NCBI RefSeq assembly: GCF_905220565.1
Contig: NC_059408.1
Location: 11,408,508 to 11,472,507 of the forward strand
DNA from: Melitaea cinxia
Lineage: Eukaryota; Arthropoda; Insecta; Lepidoptera; Nymphalidae
Direction: 5' to 3'
Length of the DNA: 64,000 nt
Shown: positions 1 to 11,586 of the stretch, piece by piece
Layout of the letters: each line of letters begins with the position of its first letter
Position numbering within the stretch: the first letter of the stretch is position 1
Made by a program: the position numbers and the translations under genes
The notes under the pieces: generated by a model
Seen by the model: only the letters and a program-made list of their open reading frames with translations
Database searches by the model: none
What the model was told of the DNA's origin: nothing

Positions 1-1750
1 TTTCCTTAAAATTGCATATTGTTTACTTCAAATAATCATAATCGAATTTTGTCATTTCTAGATAAAATGACTCTAAAGTGCAGCACAAATGTCTTGGTGT
101 CTTGTCTTGTCGTTGACAGCTAAACTGTACCTTTACAAAAATTTCAGCGGGCATAGGCGACCATGTTTGCACGTCCACGGCGATCACCGCGGGAGGTGGG
201 TCGACCACACCTTACCTCACCGAACCATCTAAGACATCATTGTGTTTGCGATCTAATATTTTATTGAATTCAACACGCGCTCTATTATAAATATAACAAC
301 TTAACAGCACGAGATTGGCGAAATCTCGTAAATTCTGCTTAAGACTCTATTGCTTGAATAATATACAAAGATAGGATATAATTAATGTGTGAGGTTCTTT
401 CGTGTTAAGCCTCTGAGTTATTATGTCAATATGGTGCGGTGATTGAGGAAGTAGTTTTTTTTTGTTGATCTCAGCAATGTATAGACATGCATGCATGGAT
501 CAACTTGACAAACGATTGTAAAGTATATGCAACGGAATTATTTTTAATTTAATAATGATTGTGTAAACGAAAAAAATACCGACTTTATTATTATATCGAC
601 GAGTACTTAATACAAATAGTCAAATAAATAAGTATCATTAGAGATATAACTGAAAATTTCATTCGAATTTAAATTGTGCCACATGACAAATGTGGTCAAA
701 TGCTTTCAATTAAAAGAAGAATCATCGAAATCGGTACACCCAGTAAAAATTTCTGAGTTAACACAAAAAAATACAGTAGAATTTATAACGTCTTCCTTTT
801 AGGAAGTCGGTTGAAAAAGGTTTTTAACTAAAATTAATAAGGTCAAGTTAATCAATTATTATATTATATAGTTTTAAATATCATGAATTTATAATTAATA
901 TACCTCATAGTTTTTGTCACCTTTAATTTTACATTGTTATCAAGTATGTCAGAGTTTTGTAGGAGTTTAGTTATGACGCTGTCTTACTCAAGACCTGAGT
1001 TATCTTGTGTTGTCTGAAAAATGAAAAACATTTTTTTTATATTTAATGCAGTTTGGAGGTAGAAAGTAATGTCACATGCAGTAAAATCACATTTTTATAA
1101 TTTTAGTATAGACGAAAAATCAATGAAATCAAATTTTTGACTTTCTACATAAAAGGTAGTAAAAATGTTAGATAAATGAAGGCGTATTTTAAATAGTCAG
1201 CGCCAAAAAATCATAGATATGCAAACATCATCAGATTATTCGAAAAAAATAAATTGCCTAGACGCAAAAGATAAGTGTATAAGTAATGACTTATAGCTTC
1301 CTGTGTAAGATAACTTAGGTCACTTTACAAGTTGCTGAAGAAGCCCATTGATTCGTAGAGTTACTGTAATAAATGTATTAAATTTTAATTTTATTTGTAG
1401 TACCAATATTATTTAATGTGGCTATGTTTTTACAAAACTAAATGTATATTTTTAAGACGACAATGTTTTTAAAAATAGAATAATATTTGTCATAAAATGA
1501 TGAAAGTTAGTCTAATTAAAAAAAATAAAAATAAAAAAATAGAGCATTATCTTTGTATCTAGTGAAATGAAAAAAAATTGCGGCATGATTATGCTATTAG
1601 AATTACGTCACTGTGGTAGTATAATGGTCGTTTATAAAAGGGTAGTACTAAAAATAAAGTCATGCCACAATTTCGCCGTAAAAATGTTCTAAAATTAAAT
1701 AAATAAACAAACGCATCACACTCAACAGCCTCCATTAGGATTTTTTTCCT
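1..1750. other. AT-rich non-coding stretch
   Basis: No convincing exon, RNA gene or mobile-element protein is visible. Open frames are short and of low-complexity composition. The first 240 bases are less AT-rich than the rest, but I see no splice or promoter structure in them. Confidence 0.5.
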
Positions 1751-1912
1751 GTGTCGGGGGTCTGGAAACACACACTTCACACAAATACAAACGCCCAGAC
1801 CATAACAAATATCTATATGGTCAATACAGATGTTTGTTATCTGCGAGGATCGAACCTGCGAGTAGCAAACAGCCAGTGTTGCGATCGATGCGCCAACGAG
1901 TCGCCAAGTATA
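1751..1912 (-). repeat. tRNA-derived SINE (family A), 5' part
   Basis: Read on the minus strand, this starts with a tRNA-like head containing an A-box-like GTTGGCGCA and a B box GGTTCGATCC, then the body shared with the copies at 5488 and 21926. It ends near GACCCCCGACACAGG. It lacks the long 3' body and tail of the fuller copies. A head like this is an internal RNA polymerase III promoter, but no tRNA fold is preserved, so it is not a tRNA gene. Confidence 0.7.
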
Positions 1913-2615
1913 TATTAATCACGAAAACTCACTTAATCAAAGTCACACACCGTCGTTAAAAATCCGATTGAAAAGAAGAATCTTCTCAGTGTGATAATTC
2001 TTGAAATTAACTAATTTAAGCAGATAACTTCTTCAATATCAATAAGTTGCCGTCACATAATATCCGCCAATCTGCAGTGGAGCTGTGTTGAGGATTATGC
2101 GCCAATATTTCTTATATATGAAAAAATAATCTTTGACCCAGCAGTGGGATGTTTCGGGCTGGATAATTCATTCATTAATCAAAGTGAATCGTAGATACTA
2201 TCTATGATTTACTTAACTTTTACTTGTGAGTGTTATCAATAGCATAATTCTCGATTTGTATTTGTTCGTAACTTGAAACCGAACATCCTTTGGTGCCAGA
2301 CAACACACGATTAGTACCGAGTAGGAAAAGATAAGCTCGACTGCTGTTACCATCCTGCCGGCCTAGCATGCATACAACGAGATATCTCTTGACGAGAGAG
2401 AAAGATAATGTCTACATCGAGTATTTTCTCGATTACCCTAACATGCGCACTACGAGAGACAAAATTCTCTTCCGAAGACTTCGCCTTGTCGAGTAGAGAA
2501 ACATTATCAACCATAATCACAACTGAATATCATTCTTATTTCTTATGTCGTAAAGTTGAATTTACAAGGTTATTGACCAATTTCAAACGAGTGACACATG
2601 TTTTATTTAAAAATG

Positions 2616-2652
2616 TTCTCAGCCTTTTGGCTAAGATAAAAAGTGTATATCT
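2616..2652 (+). pseudogene. U2 snRNA 5'-end-like fragment
   Basis: TTCTCAGCCTTTTGGCTAAG followed by ATAAAAAGTGTATATCT closely follows the 5' end of U2 snRNA (stem-loop I and the start of the branch-site recognition region). It differs by one substitution in the loop-I stem and a few changes near the branch-site segment. Similarity stops after about 37 bases, so this is a truncated copy and not a functional U2 gene. Confidence 0.6.
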
Positions 2653-2784
2653 AATTTAAAAAACTCTAATATGGAAAATAAAACGGCGTAAGTAAATGCA
2701 TTTAATTATATATGTAAAACAATATGCTCGTGTTGTGCTTTATATCTTGTCGCACATTAGATAATTGTAATTCTATCACGCATT

Positions 2785-3014
2785 GTTTGTTTGTTTTTTT
2801 TTTTTTTTAATTTTTAAAATTTTTTGAATTTTTGAATTTTTTTTTTGATTATTGATTTTACTTTTATTCTATTTAATTTTATTTTTAGTTATTGATTTTT
2901 TTTATATAATTTTGTTTTGTTTTTTATTCTGAATGTTGTCTTGTCTTGTTGTACTAACCCAATATGGACTTATACTTTGGTCTAAAATAAAGTATTATTA
3001 TTATTATTATTATT
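2785..3014 (+). repeat. T-rich low-complexity tract ending in an (ATT)n microsatellite
   Basis: A long T-rich tract leads into a short unique segment with AATAAA-type signals and then an ATT repeat at about 2993-3014. The last part looks like a non-LTR retrotransposon 3' end with a simple-repeat tail, but no reverse transcriptase remnant adjoins it. Confidence 0.4.
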
Positions 3015-3431
3015 TAGAATAAGAAGCAACAGGGTGCAAATACGTTTTTTGTGTCATTATATGGCACACTTCACTCGACTTTTCGCATTTCCCGCTCTTC
3101 GTATACCGAAATTATATAATTATAATAGAGAAACGCCATGGTATACAAAAAATAGGCACCCGGTTTTATTTATTTTTTATTTATCGTCTTTCTCGTCGAT
3201 AATATTGAAGACGAGAAGTTTCTCTTCCTAAAACGACAAAATTCGACAAAATTACGATGTCATGTTAGCTTCCGTAGAGATAAATATCACAGATCACTAA
3301 AATTTAATGATTATCTCTTCTTGACGTAACGAGAAGAGTATCGCGTGCACGCATGTTAGCTACTGTAGACATAGAGAGATAATACGAGAAAAGGGGTCGA
3401 CAAAATTTTGTCGTGGCGTGCATGCTAGGCC

Positions 3432-4747
3432 TGCTGTGTAGATAGCACGGTTTACTCTACAAATTGTTGAGGCAGGTCTATGTTACCGTAAGTCATTAGC
3501 GATACACACCATCAAAACTGTTTTAGACCTTATCCTAAAAACAAGAGAATCGAAATTTGTACAAGCTGAAATCATGCGTAGTAATATGTTCCGTAATATT
3601 ATTATCGTGTAATTTTGTACGTTATGTTTATAAAGCAAATGACTAATTAAGTTTTGGTATTCTTTTTTTAACAGATTAAAAAATTAATTATAATATAAAA
3701 AAAAAGTTATTTTATTTTTATTATATTATAGACTTTATTTATATTATAAGACTTCGTTATAATTGTTTAATGCTAATGATAGTCATCATTGGCCTTAGTC
3801 CGTTTGTTTCAGACGACTTAGAAAAGTGATCTCTCCACAGACACACTCTCACCTAGGACACTCTTCAGGAACACGCAGAGTTGCCTAAGCTCTGCGTCAT
3901 CCTCTCGACCTCACTGGCCCACAGGATCAACGAGTCGATACGTGTGGAGCCAGTTCGGCTGCAGGAGTCTTTCGCATTTTATTGCTATGCCACGAATGCC
4001 TGACGGGGACCCCATTCCGGGTTTCAAATGAAGTTTTCCCTCTCCAGGACTCTGATGATTTTCGGCTATGTTTATCCCTCGGTCACCTTTTACGACCTCA
4101 TCCTCTGGTACTCCTAAGAATTAAAAGGGTTACAAAATGAAAAGATTTTTAATTTTTAAACGCCGTTCTGCAGCATTAACCTAAACATTTAATAAGGTGG
4201 GCTTGATAAAATAAATATAATGCACTAATGATTTCTTAAAAAAATCTTTTGGTTAATTTTTTTCTATTTTATTTTAAAAATAAATCATATTGTCTAATTA
4301 CACTACTCACCTATTACATACATGCTTTTCTACACAAAGGCACCTCTTCATTACGTAACGTTGCAATCAAAGCACACGAAACACGTAAAATGACCGCTCA
4401 CTGGGCCATTATATGACGCCGTCACACCTAAGTTCAATAGTTTGACAGTATTGTGAAGCGCGCGCGACCCGCAGCGGGTTTGTTGTTGCACGTGCACACT
4501 GAATGGGCCCTTAGGAATGTGTCAGACCCATTTATCCCACCTAATTGAATTATGGATCGCTAAATTTTGTGGTAATTCGATTATTATTAATTATTTTTTA
4601 AAATTAGAATATATCGTTGGTTTTTAAATTTATGACTTTGTTTTTTGTTGTTTTTTATTTGTAAGTTGCCGTTTTCTTGAATAAACAGTGCAGTTAAATG
4701 AACTAAAGTAGTATTAGTATAGTAAAGTAACATTTATATAAAAGTAG
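3432..4747. other. non-coding stretch with a higher-GC block
   Basis: No gene is recognised. About 3800-4115 is clearly less AT-rich than its surroundings and has abrupt edges, which suggests an old inserted repeat; it has no long open frame. The rest is AT-rich and featureless to me. Confidence 0.4.
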
Positions 4748-4945
4748 CTAGCCTGGCGAACTTCGTACCTCCATATTTTTTTTTTAAATATAATAATTAC
4801 ATAATTATATCAAAATAAAATATAGCTTATCTTTCAAGTTTGTTTAAACTACGCACTGCATGTGCAAATTTGATTAAAATCGGTTTTGTAGTATAGGAGT
4901 CCAACGCGGACAAACAACGCGATGCGTAATTTATATATATTAAAA
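4748..4945 (+). repeat. lepidopteran interspersed repeat (CTAGC-CTGGCGAACTTCGT type)
   Basis: It begins CTAGCCTGGCGAACTTCGTA and ends in a TATATATATT-rich tail, with internal GATTAAAATCGGTTTTGTAG and GGAGTCCAACGCGGA. The same sequence runs in the opposite direction at 54000-54172, which shows it is interspersed. No coding capacity is seen. Confidence 0.6.
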
Positions 4946-5487
4946 TTAATATTTTTATAGCTAGCCATTAGTTTTATGGTGTTGCAAAAACTAAATTATT
5001 ATATATTATAATAGCCAATATTGGTTGTATTAAATACAGGCAAGCATTTAAATATAATCATAAAAATACAGAGACGGTTATATTTATTGGATATATATGT
5101 ATGTATATAATATTTAGATTTAATAAATACAATCTTATACCAGTTGAGGATCTTCCGTATAATCTAAATAGTCTCGTCCTTAAGTGTTCGGCATATATTT
5201 GTTTTCTTGATTCGGACTGACTCTTGTTATCTTTGCAAACAAAAATGTTTGTTTATGGAACAAAATGGCGGCAGTAAATATCGTCGTGAATTTTGTACGT
5301 GTTTAGTTAAGATTTGTCGGATTTTGGACTTCGATAAATAAACAAAGTTTATCAAAGCGGCGAATTGGTTTTTTTTTCGTATTCTAAGAGTGCTATCAAT
5401 AAGTAGTAAGTAGATCTTTTATTACAATAGTCAAAAAGTTGTTTGTGCTTCGGATAAAAACTAAAAAAGTTACTGTTATGTTTGAAC
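4946..5487. other. AT-rich non-coding stretch
   Basis: I see nothing beyond AT-rich sequence and a T run near 5371. Confidence 0.4.
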
Positions 5488-5835
5488 GACGCGTTGGCAC
5501 AAAGGTCACAGCACTAGTTTGAGGCTGTTTTGCTAGCGGTTGCGGGTTCGATCCCCGCACATGATAAACATTTGTATTGGCCATAAAGGTGTTTCCCGTG
5601 GTCTGGGTGCTTGTGCACTTCTTGTGGGTCTCCGCACCATGCCTCGGAGAGCACGTCAAGTTGTTGGTCTCGGTTATTACAATGTACACCTGATAGCTAA
5701 CGTTACTTATAGTAAGGAATATGTCTTCGACCCGCATTGGAGCAGCGTGGTGGATTAAGCTTTGAGCTCCTTCTCTTAACTGGGGAAAAAGGCCTATGCC
5801 CAGCAGTGTGATATTACAGACTGAAGCAATCGATA
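5488..5835 (+). repeat. tRNA-derived SINE (family A), near full length
   Basis: A tRNA-like head (GCGTTGGCACAAAGG, then a B box GGTTCGATCC near 5547) is followed by a body with CTCGGAGAGCACGT and TTGGAGCAGCGTGGTGGATT. The 3' tail includes GGCCTATGCCCAGCAGTG and CTGAAGC. The tail resembles the end of the adjacent RTE LINE remnant, which suggests RTE machinery moved it. Open frames inside it are incidental. Confidence 0.75.
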
Positions 5836-5877
5836 TATTTTAAATAGCTATTTGAAATGACGTATGTGTTAAACACA

Positions 5878-6707
5878 GTCAGTCAGTTCAGTCTATTGCA
5901 GTCCACTGCTGGATATCGGCCTCCCCAAGTTTGCGCCAGACATTACGGTTTTCCGCAATCCTCATCGAGCCTACACCTAGAATCGGCCATCGGTCCAGCG
6001 GGCCGAAGGACGTCCCACACTGCGTTTGCCAAGAGGCGGTCTCTACTCAAGGACAAGTCTTCTCCAACTTCCATCGGTCCTGTGATAAAGGTGACCAGCC
6101 CACTGCCACTTCAACTTGCTAATTCTGAGGGCTATGTCGGTTAGTTTTGTTCTCTCGCGAATAGTCTCATTTGTAATCCTTTCTTTGAGATAAACCCCCA
6201 ACATAGCCCGTTCTATTGCGCGTTGAGGGATTTTAAGCTTGTGGGCCACTTGTGGGACTCGTCGGGGGGAATCGTTTAGGCCGGCCAGCATTTTGCCTAG
6301 TTAATCCAACGTCTCCGCAAAGTTGGCGATATCGTCGGCGAAACGAAGGTGAGAGATATATTCGCCGTTGACGTTGATGCCACCATGACATCCTCTAGCA
6401 CAGTGGTAAACAGTTGCGGTGAGATTACACGAATTACATCTCCCTGTCTTACTCCACGCCGGAGAAAAATGGGTCTTGTTATCTGCTCTTGGATATGAAC
6501 GGTAATCGTGGCCGCGTCGTACATTTATCTCAATACCTCGATATATCGCCAGTCGATATGACATATCTGCAGAGAGTCCGGGACAGCCCAAGTCTCGACA
6601 GAGTCGAAGGCTTTCTCGTAGTCCAAAAATTCCATACACAGCGGCTGATTATATTCTTCTGTCTTTTGATTAACCTGCCGAACAGCATGGAGTAGTCTTA
6701 TACACAA
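5878..6707 (-). pseudogene. 5'-truncated, decayed RTE-type LINE reverse transcriptase
   Basis: Several minus-strand frames together read as the C-terminal half of an RTE-clade reverse transcriptase: DYEKAFDSVE (about 6600-6640), GVRQGDVI followed by SPQLFTTVLED (about 6380-6450), and NGEYISHLRFADDIA, which holds the catalytic FADD motif (about 6320-6380). Then comes a basic segment ending LKWQWAGH (about 6075-6110). The frames are broken by shifts and stops, so it is dead. The 3' tail at 5878-5930 reads CCAGCAGTGGACTGCAATAG on the minus strand, matching repeats at 36226, 38247 and 43508. Confidence 0.85.
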
Positions 6708-8145
6708 AGACCTATAGTTATATAATAATTATTCAATTATGTTTATTATATAATTTTAAAAATCGCCATTGCTAAAACTCTAAATAGTGTAAAATTTACT
6801 CTAATATTACTTATTTGACACAATTTTTTTTAATAATCGAACTAGTAACCCCGAGACCCTAGTTATATATCCCACAAGTATCTATTTATATTATATTTTT
6901 CATAATGTCAAACATACTAGCTAGAATTTATTTATGACTTTTCTTAGTGCAAACCTCTACAAAATGTACCTGATGATTTGAAGACACCGAAGTCTAGTTG
7001 GTAATAGCGTGTCATCGATTTCGTTTTACGAAACCCTATAAATTAATTTTATCAATCGTATCTAAAGCATTCAATAATTATACTACTAAAGTTAAAATGC
7101 AATCACAATAGAAATCACTTGAAAGCATTTGTATTAAAGACGAGTCCGTATCAAATCGTTTCAAAAATTCATTCATATACTCGTACTCCATATTACACAA
7201 AAGCGGAGATAATAAGGAAATACGAATTATCCGTTTTGTATAAAAAGTTTTGAAGTAATTTTTCATAGTCGAAGCCGTATATGGCGTCCGCTATTTAGTA
7301 TGAAATAACGTTGTGTAATCGATTGCGCATACGCAGCTCATTCACAACTTCACAAGTGCAGTGAGGCAGATATCCTTGAAGATGAATTACGGTTGTCTTC
7401 CATTGTTTATTAATATACTTCATTTTTATTAATTTATATTTCGGTCTGTTTTTTGGTTTTCATTTTATTCATTTATTTCATTTATTAAAATTACGAAAAT
7501 TCTGTAATAATTCCACTGATTTGTTAAATGAAAAATAAAGTAATTGTAAAATGTAATTTTAGTTTTATTTTCTTCACCTATATGTTTCATTAATAATAAT
7601 TATTATAGTATAAAAATAATAAATAATAATTATTATAAAAAAACAATAAAATTCTTGTAAATTATTGAAGATTAAATAATAAATTAATCAAACATAACAA
7701 TTCAATGTTGAAAAATACGTTATGTAGGCAAAAAAAATACATATCAAATTATCGAAACTATAATGAGCCCCTATAGCGCAGCGTGAGTCCAAAATTCAAT
7801 CAATAGGAATTTATTGGCCTGATTCGCAAGGCTACGCTTCCTTTTAAGATTTCGATTGTTAAGGCGGGCGAGGTACTTTTTTCATTTTTTTTACATAATA
7901 GCTCGACGCGAACGATGCCGCCGCCTATTATGATCGGAACTGAAATGACAGTAAAAGTTACGCCCACTTTTTAAAATTCTTTTTGTCTGCATCTTCAAAA
8001 GTTTTTAAAGATTATAGAATAGTAGGTGAATAGATTCGGGCGGTTTCATATGATGTGTTCATGTTATGTTTAATTATTATTTTTTGATTGTGATATCCGA
8101 TAATGATTTTCATATACCTATCTGTATTCATTTATAAATTACATA
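6708..8145. other. AT-rich non-coding stretch
   Basis: No gene, RNA or recognisable repeat was found. The open frames present are short and uninformative. Confidence 0.45.
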
Positions 8146-9265
8146 GGGGAAGGGTGGGGGGGGTAGCCCTGGCCGGTTTTCTATTTTGATAATTATTATG
8201 TCTTAAATAAAGAGTGGCAAAAATCTAAACTAAACTAAACTTATCCATAAGATATATTTTAATAGAATATTGTACAATAATGATAGTCAGAAACTTGAAT
8301 AAAAATTATTTCTAAGATAAGCTATTGATTTCGGCTTCTCTAAAGTGGCGGGTAACTCCGGCCACCACAATATTAAGCTGCCGAATCGACATTTTGCAGC
8401 GTAAATATCACAAATGTAATACAAATTATCTGCTTTTAAATTAACAAATGACTCATAAACTCAATCTTGAGATTTTTGGCATCTCCTCCACAGTCTTTGT
8501 CAAAAGTCTCTCTGAGGAAAATCACGTTACAGTATTGCCCTTTTCATTTTTTTTAATTGGTTCATTTTGTGGTTCTCTCTTGTGATTTTCTGAAAATAGA
8601 TTTCTGTTAGGCCATAGCCTACTTTAAGTAGGTATGGCCCTGACCCATCGGGTCAAAACACAGATCTCGAGGGCGAAGGGTGATGACAGCCCGGGTGGAG
8701 AGGCTATGCCTGAAAGCCCGTACCCGGACAGGCCCGCAGGCCTTTCAGGAAGAGCCATCTCTCTCCTGGTTCTCTCTTTGAACTCAGATATTTTGACGTC
8801 CACTTATGATTAACTAACACAGCTAATTGCAATAAATATTATTTGTGAACATTTGAAAAGAAATAAGCCTCAGGATATAGAGCTGTAGCTACCCCATTCG
8901 ACTTTGAAGAAAAAATTATTGCTTTAGTACAAAAATAAATCTTAATTTTTAAACAGGATAAATACATAAGGTATAATGACAGAACTTAATGTTGGCCAGG
9001 TAATATAGACATTTACTTACCTACGTATTTTCAATTCTACACTCTTTTTTACTTCGAGTGGGACCGATGGTTATTCACACATTTCAGTAAGCCTGAAAGA
9101 TTTTACGACTGGAGAAAAAGATCAACCGTGTTCTACTTATTGTTCGTTTCTAGTGTGAAACAAAAGAACATAGAAATGCGGAAACATTGATTCTAAATAC
9201 AAAGAGTGCTTATATCTTAGACATGACCAGGTCTACCCACCGGCCGGGGCTACCCCCCTTTCCTC
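8146..9265. mobile_element. candidate DNA transposon or MITE with G-rich inverted termini
   Basis: The left end carries GGGTAGCCCTGGCCGGT after a G-rich run (8146-8176). The right end, as reverse complement, carries GGGTAGCCCCGGCCGGT after a similar G-rich run (9238-9265). The roughly 27-bp termini match with a small indel and a substitution or two. No transposase frame is present in the 1.1 kb, so the copy would be non-autonomous. No convincing target duplication was found. Confidence 0.5.
8610..8765. other. GC-richer block with two successive hairpins
   Basis: GGCCATAGCCTACTT at 8610-8624 pairs with AAGTAGGTATGGCC at 8626-8639, one bulged base aside. It is followed at once by a hairpin TGACCCATCGGGTCA (8641-8655). 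The GC-rich sequence continues to about 8765, inside the 8146-9265 element. It may be a separate insertion or a structured part of the element. No known RNA family is recognised. Confidence 0.4.
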
Positions 9266-11315
9266 TTAACGTTTATAGTCTTTTGTTTATTTAATTATTT
9301 TAATCATAATTTATTGAATGCTAAAAGTCAAAGGGTTAGCTAAATTACTTAATATTATGCTAAAACACGTAACATTTTAAAAGGCTGTTCGAACCTTTTT
9401 TAAATTACATTAACATTTTATATGAGACAAGCCTATAAATAAATCCAACCCAAGCACATAAAAGGGTCGCTATTATCACGATTCCCGTAAACAAGCTCCG
9501 ATGGTTTTCTAGTGGCCATCAAACACGTGTTCCACTATTTGGTTACACTACTCGACTATCTGCATAACGTCATAAGAGGTAAACTACATCAAAACAAAAG
9601 CGACTTTAATGTAATTCATACGTTCAGTTTACTTTTCTTTAAAATTCTATTTTTGTGAATATCATTGTGATTACAAAAGGACGTGACATGAGTTTAATGG
9701 AAAAGCGATTAAAGTCTTTAAAGTTTTTGATTACAGTTTAAATTCGCTTAAATGTAGAGAGTGTAGATAAAGTCTAGTTTACCATCCATGTAATTTAATA
9801 ATATCACTTCACCCTTAAGGGGCACTTTAAATCGTCTTAGCGACGACGTCGTAGCGAATGATTGTGTTATGTCGATCCATCAAACTGTTTCGTAGTTTCG
9901 AAGGCCTCTATTGAGTTTTTGCCGACCCGTCATTTCCTGCGTCGACTACCCCGAGGCTATTCGCCCGAATTTCGCAACACAATTAAAAAGTTTTTCGTTA
10001 TCTTTTTCAATTTTTTAAATCTCGGTCAGACGGTATTATGTTACGCAGGATTGAAAAAATTTAAAATTCGATTTCTATAAGGGCAGTTTTTAACCGAATG
10101 CAATTTTGAATGGCGTCGGTTTTTGAAGACTTTTGCGTTTTTTTTATAAATGATAAATAGAGTCTTTGTAAAGTGACCGCGCACCGGTGGCTAATTTTTT
10201 TTTTTTTTTTGAAGAATAATTCTAAGAGAAGGCACGTTCATTGTACTATTAAAAGCAAGATTGGCACATTTGTAATTACAAAATTAATATTCCATTCTAG
10301 ATTACTCTTTCTAAGAATATTCAGCATTGCTGTGTTCTGTTTAGTTTCTATATGTGTTAGCTTGTTATTAGTTATAGTTACAATAAGCTGTCAGCTAGCC
10401 TAATAAAATAAAAATAAATAAAATCTTCTACTTCTGCATATTGATCGAGCTCTACTTATTAAAAACTTTTTGAGCATTAACAGGCATTAACATTAACAGG
10501 CTATTTTGTTTTAACTTCAGATCTACAGTACATATATCATTATGTATGATTGATAAGTTACTGTAGCTATACGGTATATTTTATTAAAACTGGTTTTGTA
10601 AGTTTAGATTGAACAATTCTTCTAATTTCATATCTAATATAGATTGTAGTTTAAGCGTATATCCATTTTCTAGTTTTAAAAATTCAATTTCCTAATTGTA
10701 TTACACTCTTCTTTGGTGCTCCAAGATGTAAAAAAGAAAAGTCTATTACACCGATGGATTTGCAAATCTTTTGAAAACTTTTCCCCTTTTAATACCAAAT
10801 TTTTATAGCTACTATGTCACTCCTTACATTGTGGTACTTTTTGATGTACTTTTGTTAGAATAACTAGTTACCTACTGTTTATATGGTATTATCAGAGTAG
10901 TCACTTAGACAATCATATTTATGGATATTATATAAAATATATTGCTATAAAACAACATGGTATTTTGCATTTATTAATTTCACCTATCTAGGTGCATTCT
11001 GTGTTTTACAAATTGTGTGGAAGAGATTATAAGCGTTCATAATTATATTAATTTTTCCTGCGTCTTAGATATGTTTTGAGTTTTTGGCGTGTACAATAAA
11101 AATTATATACCTACTAGATGCCAAAAAATAATTACGCCCCATTTGGTGTTGCAGATAACTGTCAAAAAATTACAACTGTTTTTTGCCGGTACCCAAAAAT
11201 TTGCAGTTTCCGTTTTAAAAAAGGAATGCGCTGTCATTTAAAACCGCACGAAATTGCCGCTGCACGTGCTTGTATTCTTTCCACTTGTAGCCATGTTTTA
11301 TAAAAACAAACCGAG
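9266..11315. other. non-coding stretch left of the errantivirus
   Basis: No gene is recognised. A less AT-rich patch at about 9790-9985 contains ACGACGTCGT and other CpG sites and might be regulatory. Bases 11304-11315 are the continuation of the frame interrupted by the errantivirus (see 18878-19049), and 11312-11315 (CGAG) is the left target duplication. A reverse-strand AATAAA lies near 10973-10978. Confidence 0.4.
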
Positions 11316-11586
11316 AGTTATGATATGGCGACCGATGAAAGTCTTTTTAAAAACAATTTTGTTTAAATTCACAATATTTATTAATTCAAAATATAAAATG
11401 AAATTACAATTAAATTAAAAATAAAAGTAACTGTTCTTTGAGATAGTTGATACAAGACTGATTTAAAATATATTTTAATAATTAAATTGTAAAACAATCA
11501 AAATGCTGAATTGCTTATTCTATTGTTCCCATGTTCCATCCATTCTTCCTTAGTAAGCTGGATTCTTGTGTTACGGCGTGGTAACT
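11316..11586 (-). repeat. errantivirus 3' LTR
   Basis: The 271-bp LTR is bounded by AGTTA/TAACT. It matches the other LTR except for one base in the AATTAAATTA(A/G)AAATAAAAG stretch near 11419. The env stop codon lies inside its first 16 bases (element sense), as is common in errantiviruses. Confidence 0.95.

Larger units (their letters stand above)
2360..3431. mobile_element. candidate non-autonomous element with short inverted termini
   Basis: GGCCTAGCATGCA at 2360-2372 is repeated as its exact reverse complement at 3419-3431. Inside, related motifs recur (a CTAACATGCG/CATGTTAGC core near 2437, 3262 and 3353, and CGAGAAG-rich stretches), as expected of a MITE with subterminal repeats. No transposase frame is visible and no target duplication was found. 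A 13-bp match over 1 kb could be chance, so the call is tentative. Confidence 0.35.

Noticed and set aside
5488..5565. tRNA gene at SINE heads (also 21926, 35750, 38062, 48240)
   Set aside because: A and B boxes are present but the cloverleaf stems do not close and the SINE body follows.
5396..5758. 113- and 72-codon frames on opposite strands
   Set aside because: Both fall inside a SINE; frames of this kind recur in other copies at shifted positions.
11118..11303. 61-codon plus-strand frame beside the errantivirus
   Set aside because: Opposite strand to the interrupted frame; no family pattern, likely incidental.
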